Notes under the pieces: generated by a model
The model's database searches: none
The model's input: only the letters and a program-made list of their open reading frames with translations
Told to the model about the DNA's origin: nothing
Assembly: GCF_900112675.1 (NCBI RefSeq)
Contig: NZ_FOMQ01000020.1
Location: forward strand, 1 to 62,018
Length of the DNA: 62,018 nt
Origin: Paracidovorax konjaci
GTDB lineage: Bacteria > Pseudomonadota > Gammaproteobacteria > Burkholderiales > Burkholderiaceae_C
Direction: 5' to 3'
Part shown: positions 1 to 7,123 of the stretch, piece after piece
How positions within the stretch are numbered: the first letter of the stretch is position 1
Layout: each line of letters begins with the position of its first letter
Translations under genes and position numbers: made by a program

Positions 1-275
1 AGCAACAGCAGATGCAGGCGATGCCACACTCCCACGGCCTGCCAGTCACGTAGACGCCGCCAGCAAGTCATGCCGCTGCCAAAGCCCAGTTCCTGGGGCA
101 ACTCTTCCCAAGGGATGCCGGTGCGCAAAACGAACAGGATGCCGTTGAGGGCCATCTCGTCGCTCACCCGCGGGCGACCGCCCTTGGCCGAGGCGGCGAC
201 TACCGGCAACAGCGGCGCAACCTTCTTGAACAGTGCTGCGCGCTTATCTCTTTTTTCTTGTTTCGACTCATGCAT
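1..275 (-). CDS. IS5 family transposase, N-terminal part
   Basis: Reading from an ATG at 275 towards the left edge gives about 91 codons without a stop. The protein contains GGRPRVSDEMALNGILFVLR, then GIPWEELPQELGFGSGMTCW, the typical helix-turn-helix N-terminal block (DUF4096-like) of IS5 elements of the IS402/IS427 type. The catalytic DDE part lies outside the window. Codons upstream of the ATG stay open for a short distance, so a start at GTG or TTG a few codons earlier is possible. The gene would produce the enzyme that moves the IS if the missing part is intact. Confidence 0.85.
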   Translation of the reverse strand, partial: MHESKQEKRDKRAALFKKVAPLLPVVAASAKGGRPRVSDEMALNGILFVLRTGIPWEELPQELGFGSGMTCWRRLRDWQAVGVWHRLHLLL

Positions 276-326
276 CACCAAACGCTCTTCGCTCGATTTG
301 CGATGACATGGTTTTGTTAGCCGCTT
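1..326 (-). mobile_element. IS5-like insertion sequence, 5' part (cut by window edge)
   Basis: The minus strand carries the start of an IS5-family transposase that runs off the left edge. The outer end reads AAGCGGCTAACAAAAC (311-326 reversed) and matches 15 of 16 bases of the end of the IS piece at the right edge (61929-61944), so these are the two terminal inverted repeats of one element type. The bases just outside are TTA on both sides, a plausible 3-bp target duplication. Only the transposase 5' end is present here. Confidence 0.8.
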
Positions 327-338
327 TTAGCCTTCTAC

Positions 339-641
339 ATGACCGCTACCGGCCAACTGCAGCCATTCATGCTTATGGATACACGCACACTTCTCTTGCA
401 CTTGGAACAGCCGCTTGATTCATACACGGGCATCGCACCAGTCGTTCAAGTCGTTGTTGCGGGCCTTGACTATGAAACCTCTGACTACTGGCCCGGCTTG
501 GCAGTTGGATGGCTGGAACAAGGGGCTCCAGTCGATGCTGAGATCATCCGAGCGCTAAGTCGAGTATCTGGGAGTCAGCATTTTTCGCAAGCTGTACGAC
601 ACCGAAGCGCTGCCGTGCTGCGGCAACACTTAAAGGCATGA
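339..641 (+). CDS. Hypothetical protein, probably the 3' half of an IS-interrupted gene
   Basis: A 100-residue frame starting 13 bases after the IS end. I do not recognise a family. The frame is open back to the IS junction (TTA GCC TTC TAC before the ATG) and continues, in phase, the open frame that stops at the IS on the right edge (61695-61928). The ATG at 339 or the one at 369 would therefore be an internal methionine of a longer protein of about 180 residues, not a natural start. No ribosome binding site precedes it. Codon use is less GC-biased at third positions than in the core genes, as in the right-hand half. Whether anything is still made from it is unknown. Confidence 0.45.
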   Translation: MTATGQLQPFMLMDTRTLLLHLEQPLDSYTGIAPVVQVVVAGLDYETSDYWPGLAVGWLEQGAPVDAEIIRALSRVSGSQHFSQAVRHRSAAVLRQHLKA

Positions 642-800
642 CTAGTCAAAAGTCGGCCAAGAGGGGGCGGTCGCAACGCCTGCTTGGCTGTCTGCGGTCG
701 CTCGATCTAAGCGCAGTGCACAGGTACTATCGGTCCAAAGCGGAAATTAATATACGTTGCTGCAATTTTTACGTATAAAAATTCAGACCGAAACTCCTAT

Positions 801-829
801 ACGCCGACCTTGCTGCCATCGGTCGGCGT
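801..829 (+). promoter_or_regulatory. Hairpin directly upstream of the 836 gene
   Basis: ACGCCGACC (801-809) pairs perfectly with GGTCGGCGT (821-829) around an 11-nt loop. The hairpin ends only 6 nt before the ATG at 836, in the place where a ribosome binding site would lie, and no T-run follows it. It could limit translation of the next gene or be a leftover junction. AT-rich sequence with a TATAAA-like box lies just upstream (about 773-780). Confidence 0.35.
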
Positions 830-835
830 TCAAAG

Positions 836-1765
836 ATGATGTTAACGCGTGAGAATCTATTTTCTGGTCCAAAATTAAAGATTTTACAAAACATGCTCAG
901 ACTGGAACCTACGCTTGGGCACAGGAATTTTGTTCACAAATTTCCGTCCAATATGCCGCCAGGAGAAGCGCTGAGCGTCACGATTGACGGCATCAATAAA
1001 GGGCTGCTTGACTCCAATAGCCTGATCATCAAACCTCACAAGCAGCCCAAGCAGAAAAGACAGGCGCGCTCCACTCTAGTTGAGATGGAATTTGGGCAGA
1101 GGGTCATCGTGCAGGAATTGAGGGTCGATTTAACGACTGCTGAGATCTCTGTTGTGGGATATCTGCATTCGACAGTTTTTCTTTATCCTCAGCTGCTTGT
1201 TCCAAGAAGGTCGAATCTCACAACTTACTATGAGCGTAAGGACAAGAAGAAAATCCTCCATGCATATTTTCAAGGCCCTGGGCATGCATTCGCAAGCATC
1301 GATCGCGTATTCGAACTGTATGATCGCGTGTATTGCGTGGATACCAATACTAAGGTTGCGCGCAATGGTTCCCTAATCGCAGTAACAACGGCGATCACCG
1401 TGACTTCAAAGAAGATTGGCGACAGCGCAATACATATAAGCTCGGACAACACCATCGAACTTGTGGTCACTGATCCACCACCTGGAAATCCCGAGGTGCA
1501 CGGCATATGGATGATGCTTGTGCATACGTGGAAGAACCATCCACAGCTGCTTCAGGGCAAATTGGCCATCATTACGGATACAGACCTGGGCAAGATAAAG
1601 GCATGGAACGCGCGGGCGGAACCTTTCCATGACGGTCATAGGCTTCCTAATGGCGTGGACATCTTCTATGCCAGTGCGGACGCGGGAAGCGAGGAGTTTC
1701 TGCCCAATCAGCTCATGAAGACCTGCGATTCGCTTTCTACGCGTAAGCTTCGGGAAATGCTTTAA
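836..1765 (+). CDS. Unrecognised protein, possible RNase H-like fold
   Basis: A 309-residue protein I cannot assign to a named family. Codon use is clearly more AT-rich than in the core genes, which suggests transfer. Residues 1-160 form an unknown domain with a basic stretch KPHKQPKQKRQAR (67-79). From about 160 the pattern of predicted strands and acidic residues resembles an RNase H-like fold: Asp169 in VYCVDTNTK, Glu220 at the start of a helix, Asp248/Asp250 in LAIITDTDLGK, and Asp282 in ADAGSEEF near a final helix. That order (D-E-D-D) is what such nucleases use to hold metal ions, but this is inference from pattern only. There is no signal peptide or membrane segment. It stands alone between an IS-broken gene and a convergent SMI1-type gene. 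The ATG at 839 is an alternative start. Confidence 0.6.
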   Translation: MMLTRENLFSGPKLKILQNMLRLEPTLGHRNFVHKFPSNMPPGEALSVTIDGINKGLLDSNSLIIKPHKQPKQKRQARSTLVEMEFGQRVIVQELRVDLTTAEISVVGYLHSTVFLYPQLLVPRRSNLTTYYERKDKKKILHAYFQGPGHAFASIDRVFELYDRVYCVDTNTKVARNGSLIAVTTAITVTSKKIGDSAIHISSDNTIELVVTDPPPGNPEVHGIWMMLVHTWKNHPQLLQGKLAIITDTDLGKIKAWNARAEPFHDGHRLPNGVDIFYASADAGSEEFLPNQLMKTCDSLSTRKLREML

Positions 1766-1980
1766 TTCAATGCGCAAGCAGTGATAAGGAGCGCTAGCAC
1801 TTGGGCTAGTTCAGCTGGGTAAGTTGATTGCGATGTGGGCGATGCCTCTCCGCCGTCTAGAAAAGTTGAACTTCCGTAACCGTTGCAAGGCAGACGACTA
1901 CAGGCCAAAGTAGAACGTCAGCAACGGGCCCTGAGCGGGCGGACATTTAGCTCCGAACCGGACGTTCACACGGAAGGGCT

Positions 1981-2382
1981 CTACGTTGTCACGAACCAGC
2001 GTTGGATGAACTCTGAGAACGTCTCGCCGACTAGCCCAAAGCGTCCATCCAAGCTGTCAACGCTACCAAAGGCCACACTCTTCCTCTCGAAGCGAAAAGC
2101 CTCCTGCCCGCCCGCGAAGTCGTCGCCGATAAGAACCACGTTACCCAGACTCTCGGCCGTGACTGGGTCGAAAACGAACGACGGCTCGACCGGCGCACGG
2201 TAGACCGAGTAACGCCCGTCCCCGATGGTCCCCCAGCCGACCTCCCGTAAAAATTGAATGTAGTCCGCTGGCAGTTCGGGATGACGGGCGACGAGCGTGC
2301 CCCTCTCATCTTCGGTGAGCAGCTCAAGTCGAGACTCGGGGTAGTGCGCCAAGAGGTATTGGCGCAGTTCAGCGTGGGTCAT
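1981..2382 (-). CDS. SMI1/KNR4 family protein (orphan immunity-type protein)
   Basis: The 133-residue protein shows the SMI1/KNR4 pattern: LPADYIQFLREVGWGTIG near residues 38-55, a central strand region, GNVVLIGDDFAGGQ, and the C-terminal FSEFIQRWF. In bacteria this superfamily mostly supplies immunity proteins that bind and block toxins of contact-dependent or polymorphic toxin systems. No toxin gene is adjacent: the only neighbour is the unrelated convergent gene at 836. Orphan immunity genes are often retained in such arrays as defence against toxins of rivals. The family call is good, the role is by analogy. Confidence 0.75.
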   Translation of the reverse strand: MTHAELRQYLLAHYPESRLELLTEDERGTLVARHPELPADYIQFLREVGWGTIGDGRYSVYRAPVEPSFVFDPVTAESLGNVVLIGDDFAGGQEAFRFERKSVAFGSVDSLDGRFGLVGETFSEFIQRWFVTT

Positions 2383-2644
2383 GGTCAGTACAGCAGTGCC
2401 AAGGAGCCCACAGGCGCATCAGGGCGAGAAAGGTCGGACAACCACCAAACTTTGCTGCGGATTTCGAAAGTCAGTTCATGGCCGATTGTTGCCAGACTCA
2501 CCAGCATAAGCTGCCGAGATAGTCAGCCGGTCGATACGCTGGGCAAGGCAGAGTGGACATGATCCAGCAAAAAGCCCTCCAAAACTCCCCCGCAGGTTTG
2601 ATAAGTGGTCTATGGGAAAAGACGCAATTTCGCCGAAACAATGG

Positions 2645-2676
2645 AAAAAGCCCCAGAACATCGCTGTTCTGGGGCT
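2645..2676 (-). terminator. Rho-independent terminator after the tRNA-Arg fragment
   Basis: AGCCCCAGAAC (2649-2659) pairs with GTTCTGGGGCT (2666-2676) around a 6-nt loop, and the minus strand then has a T-run (AAAAA at 2645-2649 on the plus strand). It is the natural terminator of the tRNA gene of which only the 3' part remains. Confidence 0.8.
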
Positions 2677-2683
2677 ATCCATC

Positions 2684-2739
2684 TGGTGCGGCTGGCAGGG
2701 ATCGAACCCACGACCCCTTGGTTCGTAGCCAAGTACTCT
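2684..2739 (-). pseudogene. tRNA-Arg(ACG), 3' fragment
   Basis: On the minus strand the sequence from the 3' side of the D-stem through the anticodon arm (CTTGG-CTACGAA-CCAAG, anticodon ACG), the T-arm and the encoded CCA is intact. The first 20 or so bases of the tRNA (acceptor 5' strand and D-arm) are missing. In their place a CRISPR repeat begins at 2740 without a gap. A 3' tRNA fragment with its own terminator is what an element that integrates into a tRNA gene leaves at its far boundary, so this may be an attachment-site remnant. It cannot fold into a functional tRNA. Confidence 0.8.
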
Positions 2740-2896
2740 GCTTCTATCCACGCGCCCACGTAGGGCGCGACGTGATCCGTCATAAGGCTGATCCCGAAGA
2801 GCCCGGTTTCAATCCACGCGCCCACCCCACCTGTGCCGAAGATGCTGATGCGCACCCGACGATCCCGAAGAGCCCGGTTTCAATCCACGCGCCCAC
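2740..2896 (-). CRISPR. Degenerate type I-C-like CRISPR remnant (three repeats)
   Basis: Read on the minus strand, the repeat at 2771-2740 starts GTCGCGCCCTACGTGGGCGC and then runs into GTGGATagAAgC. This is the size (32 nt), stem (GCGCCC/GGGCGC) and end (GTGGATTGAAAC) of type I-C repeats, with two changes in the last bases. Two more partial copies hold only the last 20 nt (2825-2806 and 2896-2877). The periods are 66 and 71 nt. The spacer between the first two is 34 nt, the usual I-C length. Both spacers begin with the same 16 bases (CGGGCTCTTCGGGATC). No cas gene is present in the window, so this is a dead remnant. Confidence 0.7.
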
Positions 2897-3226
2897 GCGC
2901 CCGTTTATAACCGCGCGTCCTCGCACGGCTTTCTCCGCCATTTCCGCGAATCCCGCGTTGTCCGGGTTCCCGCCAGACCCGCCCAGCGATGCCTCGCAGC
3001 AAAGCCCTTGCGCACCAATGGCTTGCAACTCTGCGCACCTCCCCTGGGCCGCGCCTGCCACTCCCGGTTCGCGGCACAACGGCCCGCCGATCCGCGGGGG
3101 TCATGCACCGCCTGAAGGAACAGCGCAGGCAAGGAGCGGAGCGGTGGTGACTGGCGGTGCGGTTCAAAGGGGTGCCCGCACCCTGGAGCCGCGCCCACCC
3201 GCCCCAGCACCTTCGCCCCTACCCAC
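2897..3226. other. Intergenic region without a recognisable gene
   Basis: About 330 bp of GC-rich sequence between the CRISPR remnant and the end of nth. Open frames exist on both strands but none has a plausible start, family pattern or codon bias. I see no clear hairpin or repeat in it. It may be decayed island sequence. Confidence 0.5.
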
Positions 3227-3865
3227 TCAGGGCGCGGGCGTCTTCGGCTCGTATTCGCACCACGGCGCCACCACGCATTCCCAGCAGCGGGGCTTGCGCG
3301 CCTGGCAGACGTAGCGGCCCAGGAGGATGAGCCAGTGGTGCGAGTCCACGGCGTATTCGGCGGGCACGCGCTCGAGCAGTTGCAGCTCCACCGCGAGCGG
3401 GTTCTTGCCCGGGGCCAGGCCGGTGCGGTTGCTCACGCGGAAGATGTGGGTGTCCACGGCCATGGTGGGCTGGCCGAAGGCCACGTTCAGGACCACGTTG
3501 GCGGTCTTGCGGCCCACGCCGGGCAGGGCTTCGAGTTCCTCGCGCGTGCGCGGCACCACGCCGCCGTGGCGTTCCACCAGGATGCGGCAGGTCTCCATCA
3601 GGTGGCGGGCCTTGCTGCGGTAGAGGCCGATGGTCTTGATGTAGCCCTCCAGCCCTTCGAGGCCCAGGTCCAGGATGGCCTGGGGCGTGCCCGCCGCGGG
3701 GAAGAGCCGGCGCGTGGCCTTGTTCACGCCCACGTCGGTGGCCTAGGCCGAGAGCAAAACGGCGGCCAGCAGCTCGAACGTGGTGGTGTATTCCAGTTCG
3801 GTGTTGGGCTGCGGGTTGGCCGCGCGCAGGGCGGCGAAGAAGGGCTCGATGTGTGCGGTCTTCAT
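3227..3865 (-). pseudogene. nth: Endonuclease III, interrupted by an amber codon
   Basis: Endonuclease III removes oxidised pyrimidines from DNA and nicks the abasic site. The full frame from ATG 3865 (or 3868) to TGA 3227 would give 212 residues, the normal length. A TAG at 3745-3743 replaces the conserved Gln codon in the block LLSA-Q-ATDVxVNKAT (E. coli Gln41, which inserts into the DNA helix). One base change (CAG to TAG) explains it and no frame shift is needed. Everything else is intact: the helix-hairpin-helix LPGVGRKTANVV with the catalytic Lys, VDTHIFRV with the catalytic Asp, and the Fe-S ligands Cys-x6-Cys-x2-Cys-x5-Cys at the C-terminus. A shorter product from ATG 3733 would lack the first quarter. 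This is either a real null mutation or a sequencing error. Confidence 0.85.
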
Positions 3866-4043
3866 CATGGTGTTCGTGGGCGTCGGGCCGTGGGCGGCCG
3901 CGGCCGAATGGGCAGGGGGCGCCGCATTGTCCCGCACCGCGCCGCCGGGCGCGCCCTGCGCGGGTTGCAGGAAACCTGCTTGGCGATTGGCGACAATGCG
4001 CGCTGTGGTTTTGTTCCAACCTTCGCCTTCGAGAGCCCCGTCC

Positions 4044-5240
4044 ATGCAATTCGCGTCCCGCCTCGCCAACGTCGAAACCTCCGCCATCCGCGAGCTTTTC
4101 AAGCTGCTGGGCAAGCCCGGCATCATCAGTTTTGCCGGGGGCTTTCCCGACAGCGCCATGTTCGACGTGGACGGCATCCGCGAGGCCAGCGAGCGCGCCT
4201 TGCGCGAGGAGCCGGGCGCCGCGCTGCAGTACGGCGCCACCGAGGGCTACCAGCCGCTGCGCGAGCAGCTCTCTTCCTTCATGGGCGACAAGGGCGCGCA
4301 GGGCGTGCGGCCGGACGACCTGATCGTCACCACCGGCAGCCAGCAGGCGCTGGATCTGCTGGGCAAGACGCTCATCAGCCCCGGCGACAAGGTGATCGTG
4401 GAGGGCCCCACGTTCCTGGCCACGATCCAGTGCTTCCGCCTCTACGGTGCCGAGCTGTTGAGCGCGCCGGTGGATGGGCAGGGCGTGGACCCCGATGCGC
4501 TGGAGCGGCTGATCGAAGAGCACCGCCCCAAGTTCGTCTACCTGATTCCCACGTTCGGCAACCCGAGCGGTGCGCTGCTGCCGCTGGAGCGCCGCCGCAA
4601 GGTGCTGGAGATGGCCGTCCGCCACCAGACGCTGATCGTGGAAGACGATCCGTACGGCGATCTGTATTTCGGCGAGGCACCGCCGCCGAGCCTGCTGGCG
4701 CTCTCTGCCACGGTGCCGGGCAGCCGCGAGCTGCTGGTGCATTGCGGCAGCCTGAGCAAGGTGCTGAGCCCGGGCCTGCGCGTGGGCTGGCTCATCGCCC
4801 CGGCCGAGCTGCTCGCCAAGGCGACGATGTGCAAGCAGTTCAGCGACGCGCACACCAGCACCTTCGCGCAGGCCACGGCCGCGCAGTACCTGCGCGCGGG
4901 CCGCATGCCGGCCACGCTGGCCAAGGTGCGCAGCGTGTATGCCGAGCGTGCCGCCACCATGGGCGAGGCGCTGCGCCGCGAGCTGGGCGACGCGATCGAC
5001 TTCGTGCAGCCGCAGGGCGGCCTGTTCGTGTGGGCGCGGCTCACGGGTGCGGGGGGCGCGGTGGCCGACGGCAACGTGTTCGCCAAGCAGGCGATCGACC
5101 AGGGCGTGGCCTTCGTGCCGGGCACGCCATTCTTCTGCGCCCATCCGGACCACGCCACGCTGCGCCTGTCGTTCGCGACGGCCGATGCCGGCAAGATCCG
5201 CGAGGGCGTGTCGCGCCTGGGCCAAGCGCTGCGCGGCTGA
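4044..5240 (+). CDS. PLP-dependent aminotransferase class I/II (LysN/MocR-type)
   Basis: A 398-residue fold-type I aminotransferase. The PLP lysine is Lys239 in CGSLSKVLSPGLRVGW. The block YLIPTFGNPSG and the aspartate in EDDPYGDLYF are the usual cofactor contacts, and the N-terminus IISFAGGFPDSAMF is typical of the 2-aminoadipate/aromatic aminotransferase group (LysN, KYAT-like). It moves an amino group between an amino acid and a 2-oxo acid in the cytoplasm, and the exact substrate cannot be read from the sequence. It diverges from nth and is followed by slyX after 70 bp. The ATG at 4044 is chosen because the homologous block starts right there. A GACAAT box at 3992 may be its -10. Confidence 0.85.
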   Translation: MQFASRLANVETSAIRELFKLLGKPGIISFAGGFPDSAMFDVDGIREASERALREEPGAALQYGATEGYQPLREQLSSFMGDKGAQGVRPDDLIVTTGSQQALDLLGKTLISPGDKVIVEGPTFLATIQCFRLYGAELLSAPVDGQGVDPDALERLIEEHRPKFVYLIPTFGNPSGALLPLERRRKVLEMAVRHQTLIVEDDPYGDLYFGEAPPPSLLALSATVPGSRELLVHCGSLSKVLSPGLRVGWLIAPAELLAKATMCKQFSDAHTSTFAQATAAQYLRAGRMPATLAKVRSVYAERAATMGEALRRELGDAIDFVQPQGGLFVWARLTGAGGAVADGNVFAKQAIDQGVAFVPGTPFFCAHPDHATLRLSFATADAGKIREGVSRLGQALRG

Positions 5241-5297
5241 TGCCTGCCCGCGCCGTTCGCGATGGCAGGCGTGCCGGGGGCCGCGCGCGGTTTGCGG

Positions 5298-5303
5298 TCC
5301 AAT
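5298..5303 (+). promoter_or_regulatory. -10-like box 7 nt before slyX start
   Basis: TCCAAT ends 7 nt before the ATG at 5311. Transcription starting 6 to 8 nt after it would begin at the start codon (leaderless mRNA). Confidence 0.3.
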
Positions 5304-5310
5304 AGCGTCC

Positions 5311-5532
5311 ATGTCCGAATCCCGCACCCCATCGCAGCGGCTCGACGAGCTGGAGATCAAGGCCAGCTACGCCGAAGACCTGCTGGACCAGCTCAACGTC
5401 ACCATCTACCGCCAGCAACAGCAGATCGACGCGCTGCAGCGCGCCCTGGCCACGCTGCAGCGGCAGTTGCCCGACGCGGGCGACGCCTCCGCGGCGCGCA
5501 ACCCCCGCGACGAACTGCCGCCGCACTACTGA
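5311..5532 (+). CDS. slyX: SlyX family protein
   Basis: A 73-residue protein with the SlyX pattern: an N-terminal helix (QRLDELEIKASYAEDLLDQL), then a heptad-rich coiled coil (QQQQIDALQRALATLQRQL) and a short C-terminal tail ending in DELPPHY, the conserved SlyX end. SlyX is a small cytoplasmic protein of unknown function. It sits between the aminotransferase and an aldo/keto reductase on the same strand. Confidence 0.88.
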   Translation: MSESRTPSQRLDELEIKASYAEDLLDQLNVTIYRQQQQIDALQRALATLQRQLPDAGDASAARNPRDELPPHY

Positions 5533-5592
5533 CGGCGAGCACGGCCCCACCGCTTCTCTTCCACCCACCCTTCGCCTGAAAGGCTTTGCGCC

Positions 5593-6600
<1,008 letters not shown>

Positions 6601-6688
6601 CGCGGCCCCCGGGGCCGGCGCCGTTGCCGCTGGTCGCCGCACCGCTTGCGCGCTGCTATGAAAACCATAGTGCGCGAGGGCGGGCGGT

Positions 6689-6694
6689 TACGAT
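6689..6694 (+). promoter_or_regulatory. -10-like box 6 nt before the 6701 gene
   Basis: TACGAT followed by 6 nt and the ATG at 6701. Same arrangement as at slyX, ispD, rimO, uvrC and pgsA. Confidence 0.3.
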
Positions 6695-6700
6695 CGGCGC

Positions 6701-7084
6701 ATGCGAAAAACCTATGTGCTCCACATCGAGGGCAAGAACCGCGACCGGCTCCTGGACGCCGCCCGCCATGACATCCACCGCTACCTGCGCCGCGAGCGCC
6801 GCCGCACGCTGCCCGAGGGCGCGCGGTTCTGGGACTTCGATTGCCGGTTCGGCGCCACGCAGGACGGCGCGCGCAGCGTGCGGGAGGAAGAGATCACCGG
6901 CCTGATCGACGCGGTGGCCCGCTCGGGCGACGCGCAGTTCTATGTCGAGATCGTGGCCAGGCCCGGGGAGGGCATGCCCCGCAAGCCGGCGCCGCGCGCC
7001 GCGACGGCCTCGGGCGATGGCCAGGAGGACGAAGGCGGTGGGTCCGGTGAAGGCAGCGGGGCCGCCGGCGACGGCGCAGACTGA
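6701..7084 (+). CDS. DUF6172 family protein
   Basis: A 127-residue protein beginning MRKTYVLHIEGKNRDRLLDA, with RKYxRRERRR-type basic residues (HRYLRRERRRTLP) and GARFWDFDCRFG. This is the conserved block of a small uncharacterised family (DUF6172 as I recall it) common in Betaproteobacteria and Gammaproteobacteria. The last 35 residues are Gly/Asp/Glu-rich and probably disordered. No enzymatic motif is visible. It is convergent with the DEAD-box helicase gene, 39 bp apart. Confidence 0.65.
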   Translation: MRKTYVLHIEGKNRDRLLDAARHDIHRYLRRERRRTLPEGARFWDFDCRFGATQDGARSVREEEITGLIDAVARSGDAQFYVEIVARPGEGMPRKPAPRAATASGDGQEDEGGGSGEGSGAAGDGAD

Positions 7085-7123
7085 ACGCAGACCGCGCCAC
7101 GCCGGGCTGCGTGGCCGGTCAGG

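Noticed and set aside
311-326. Reading the shared GGCTAAC motif at both window edges as integron attC sites
   Set aside because: The bases do not fit the attC core pattern, and a transposase start and end lie next to them, so terminal inverted repeats of an IS explain them better.
1883-2203. A plus-strand frame overlapping the SMI1 gene
   Set aside because: Antisense of a protein with a clear SMI1/KNR4 pattern, and it has no ribosome binding site or family match.
2553-3314. A 253-codon plus-strand frame
   Set aside because: It runs across the tRNA fragment, the CRISPR remnant and the nth 3' end, so it cannot be a normal gene. Its repeated residues come from the CRISPR repeats.
3335-5305. 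Long plus-strand frames over nth and the aminotransferase
   Set aside because: They are out-of-frame readings of both genes, with the low-complexity Arg/Ala/Gly composition typical of GC-rich shadows.
6655-6675. Another copy of the dispersed TTTGCTAT repeat (TGCTATGAAAACCATAG)
   Set aside because: Only the short hairpin part is similar and the CCATGCCGCC block is missing. It may be a decayed copy or chance.
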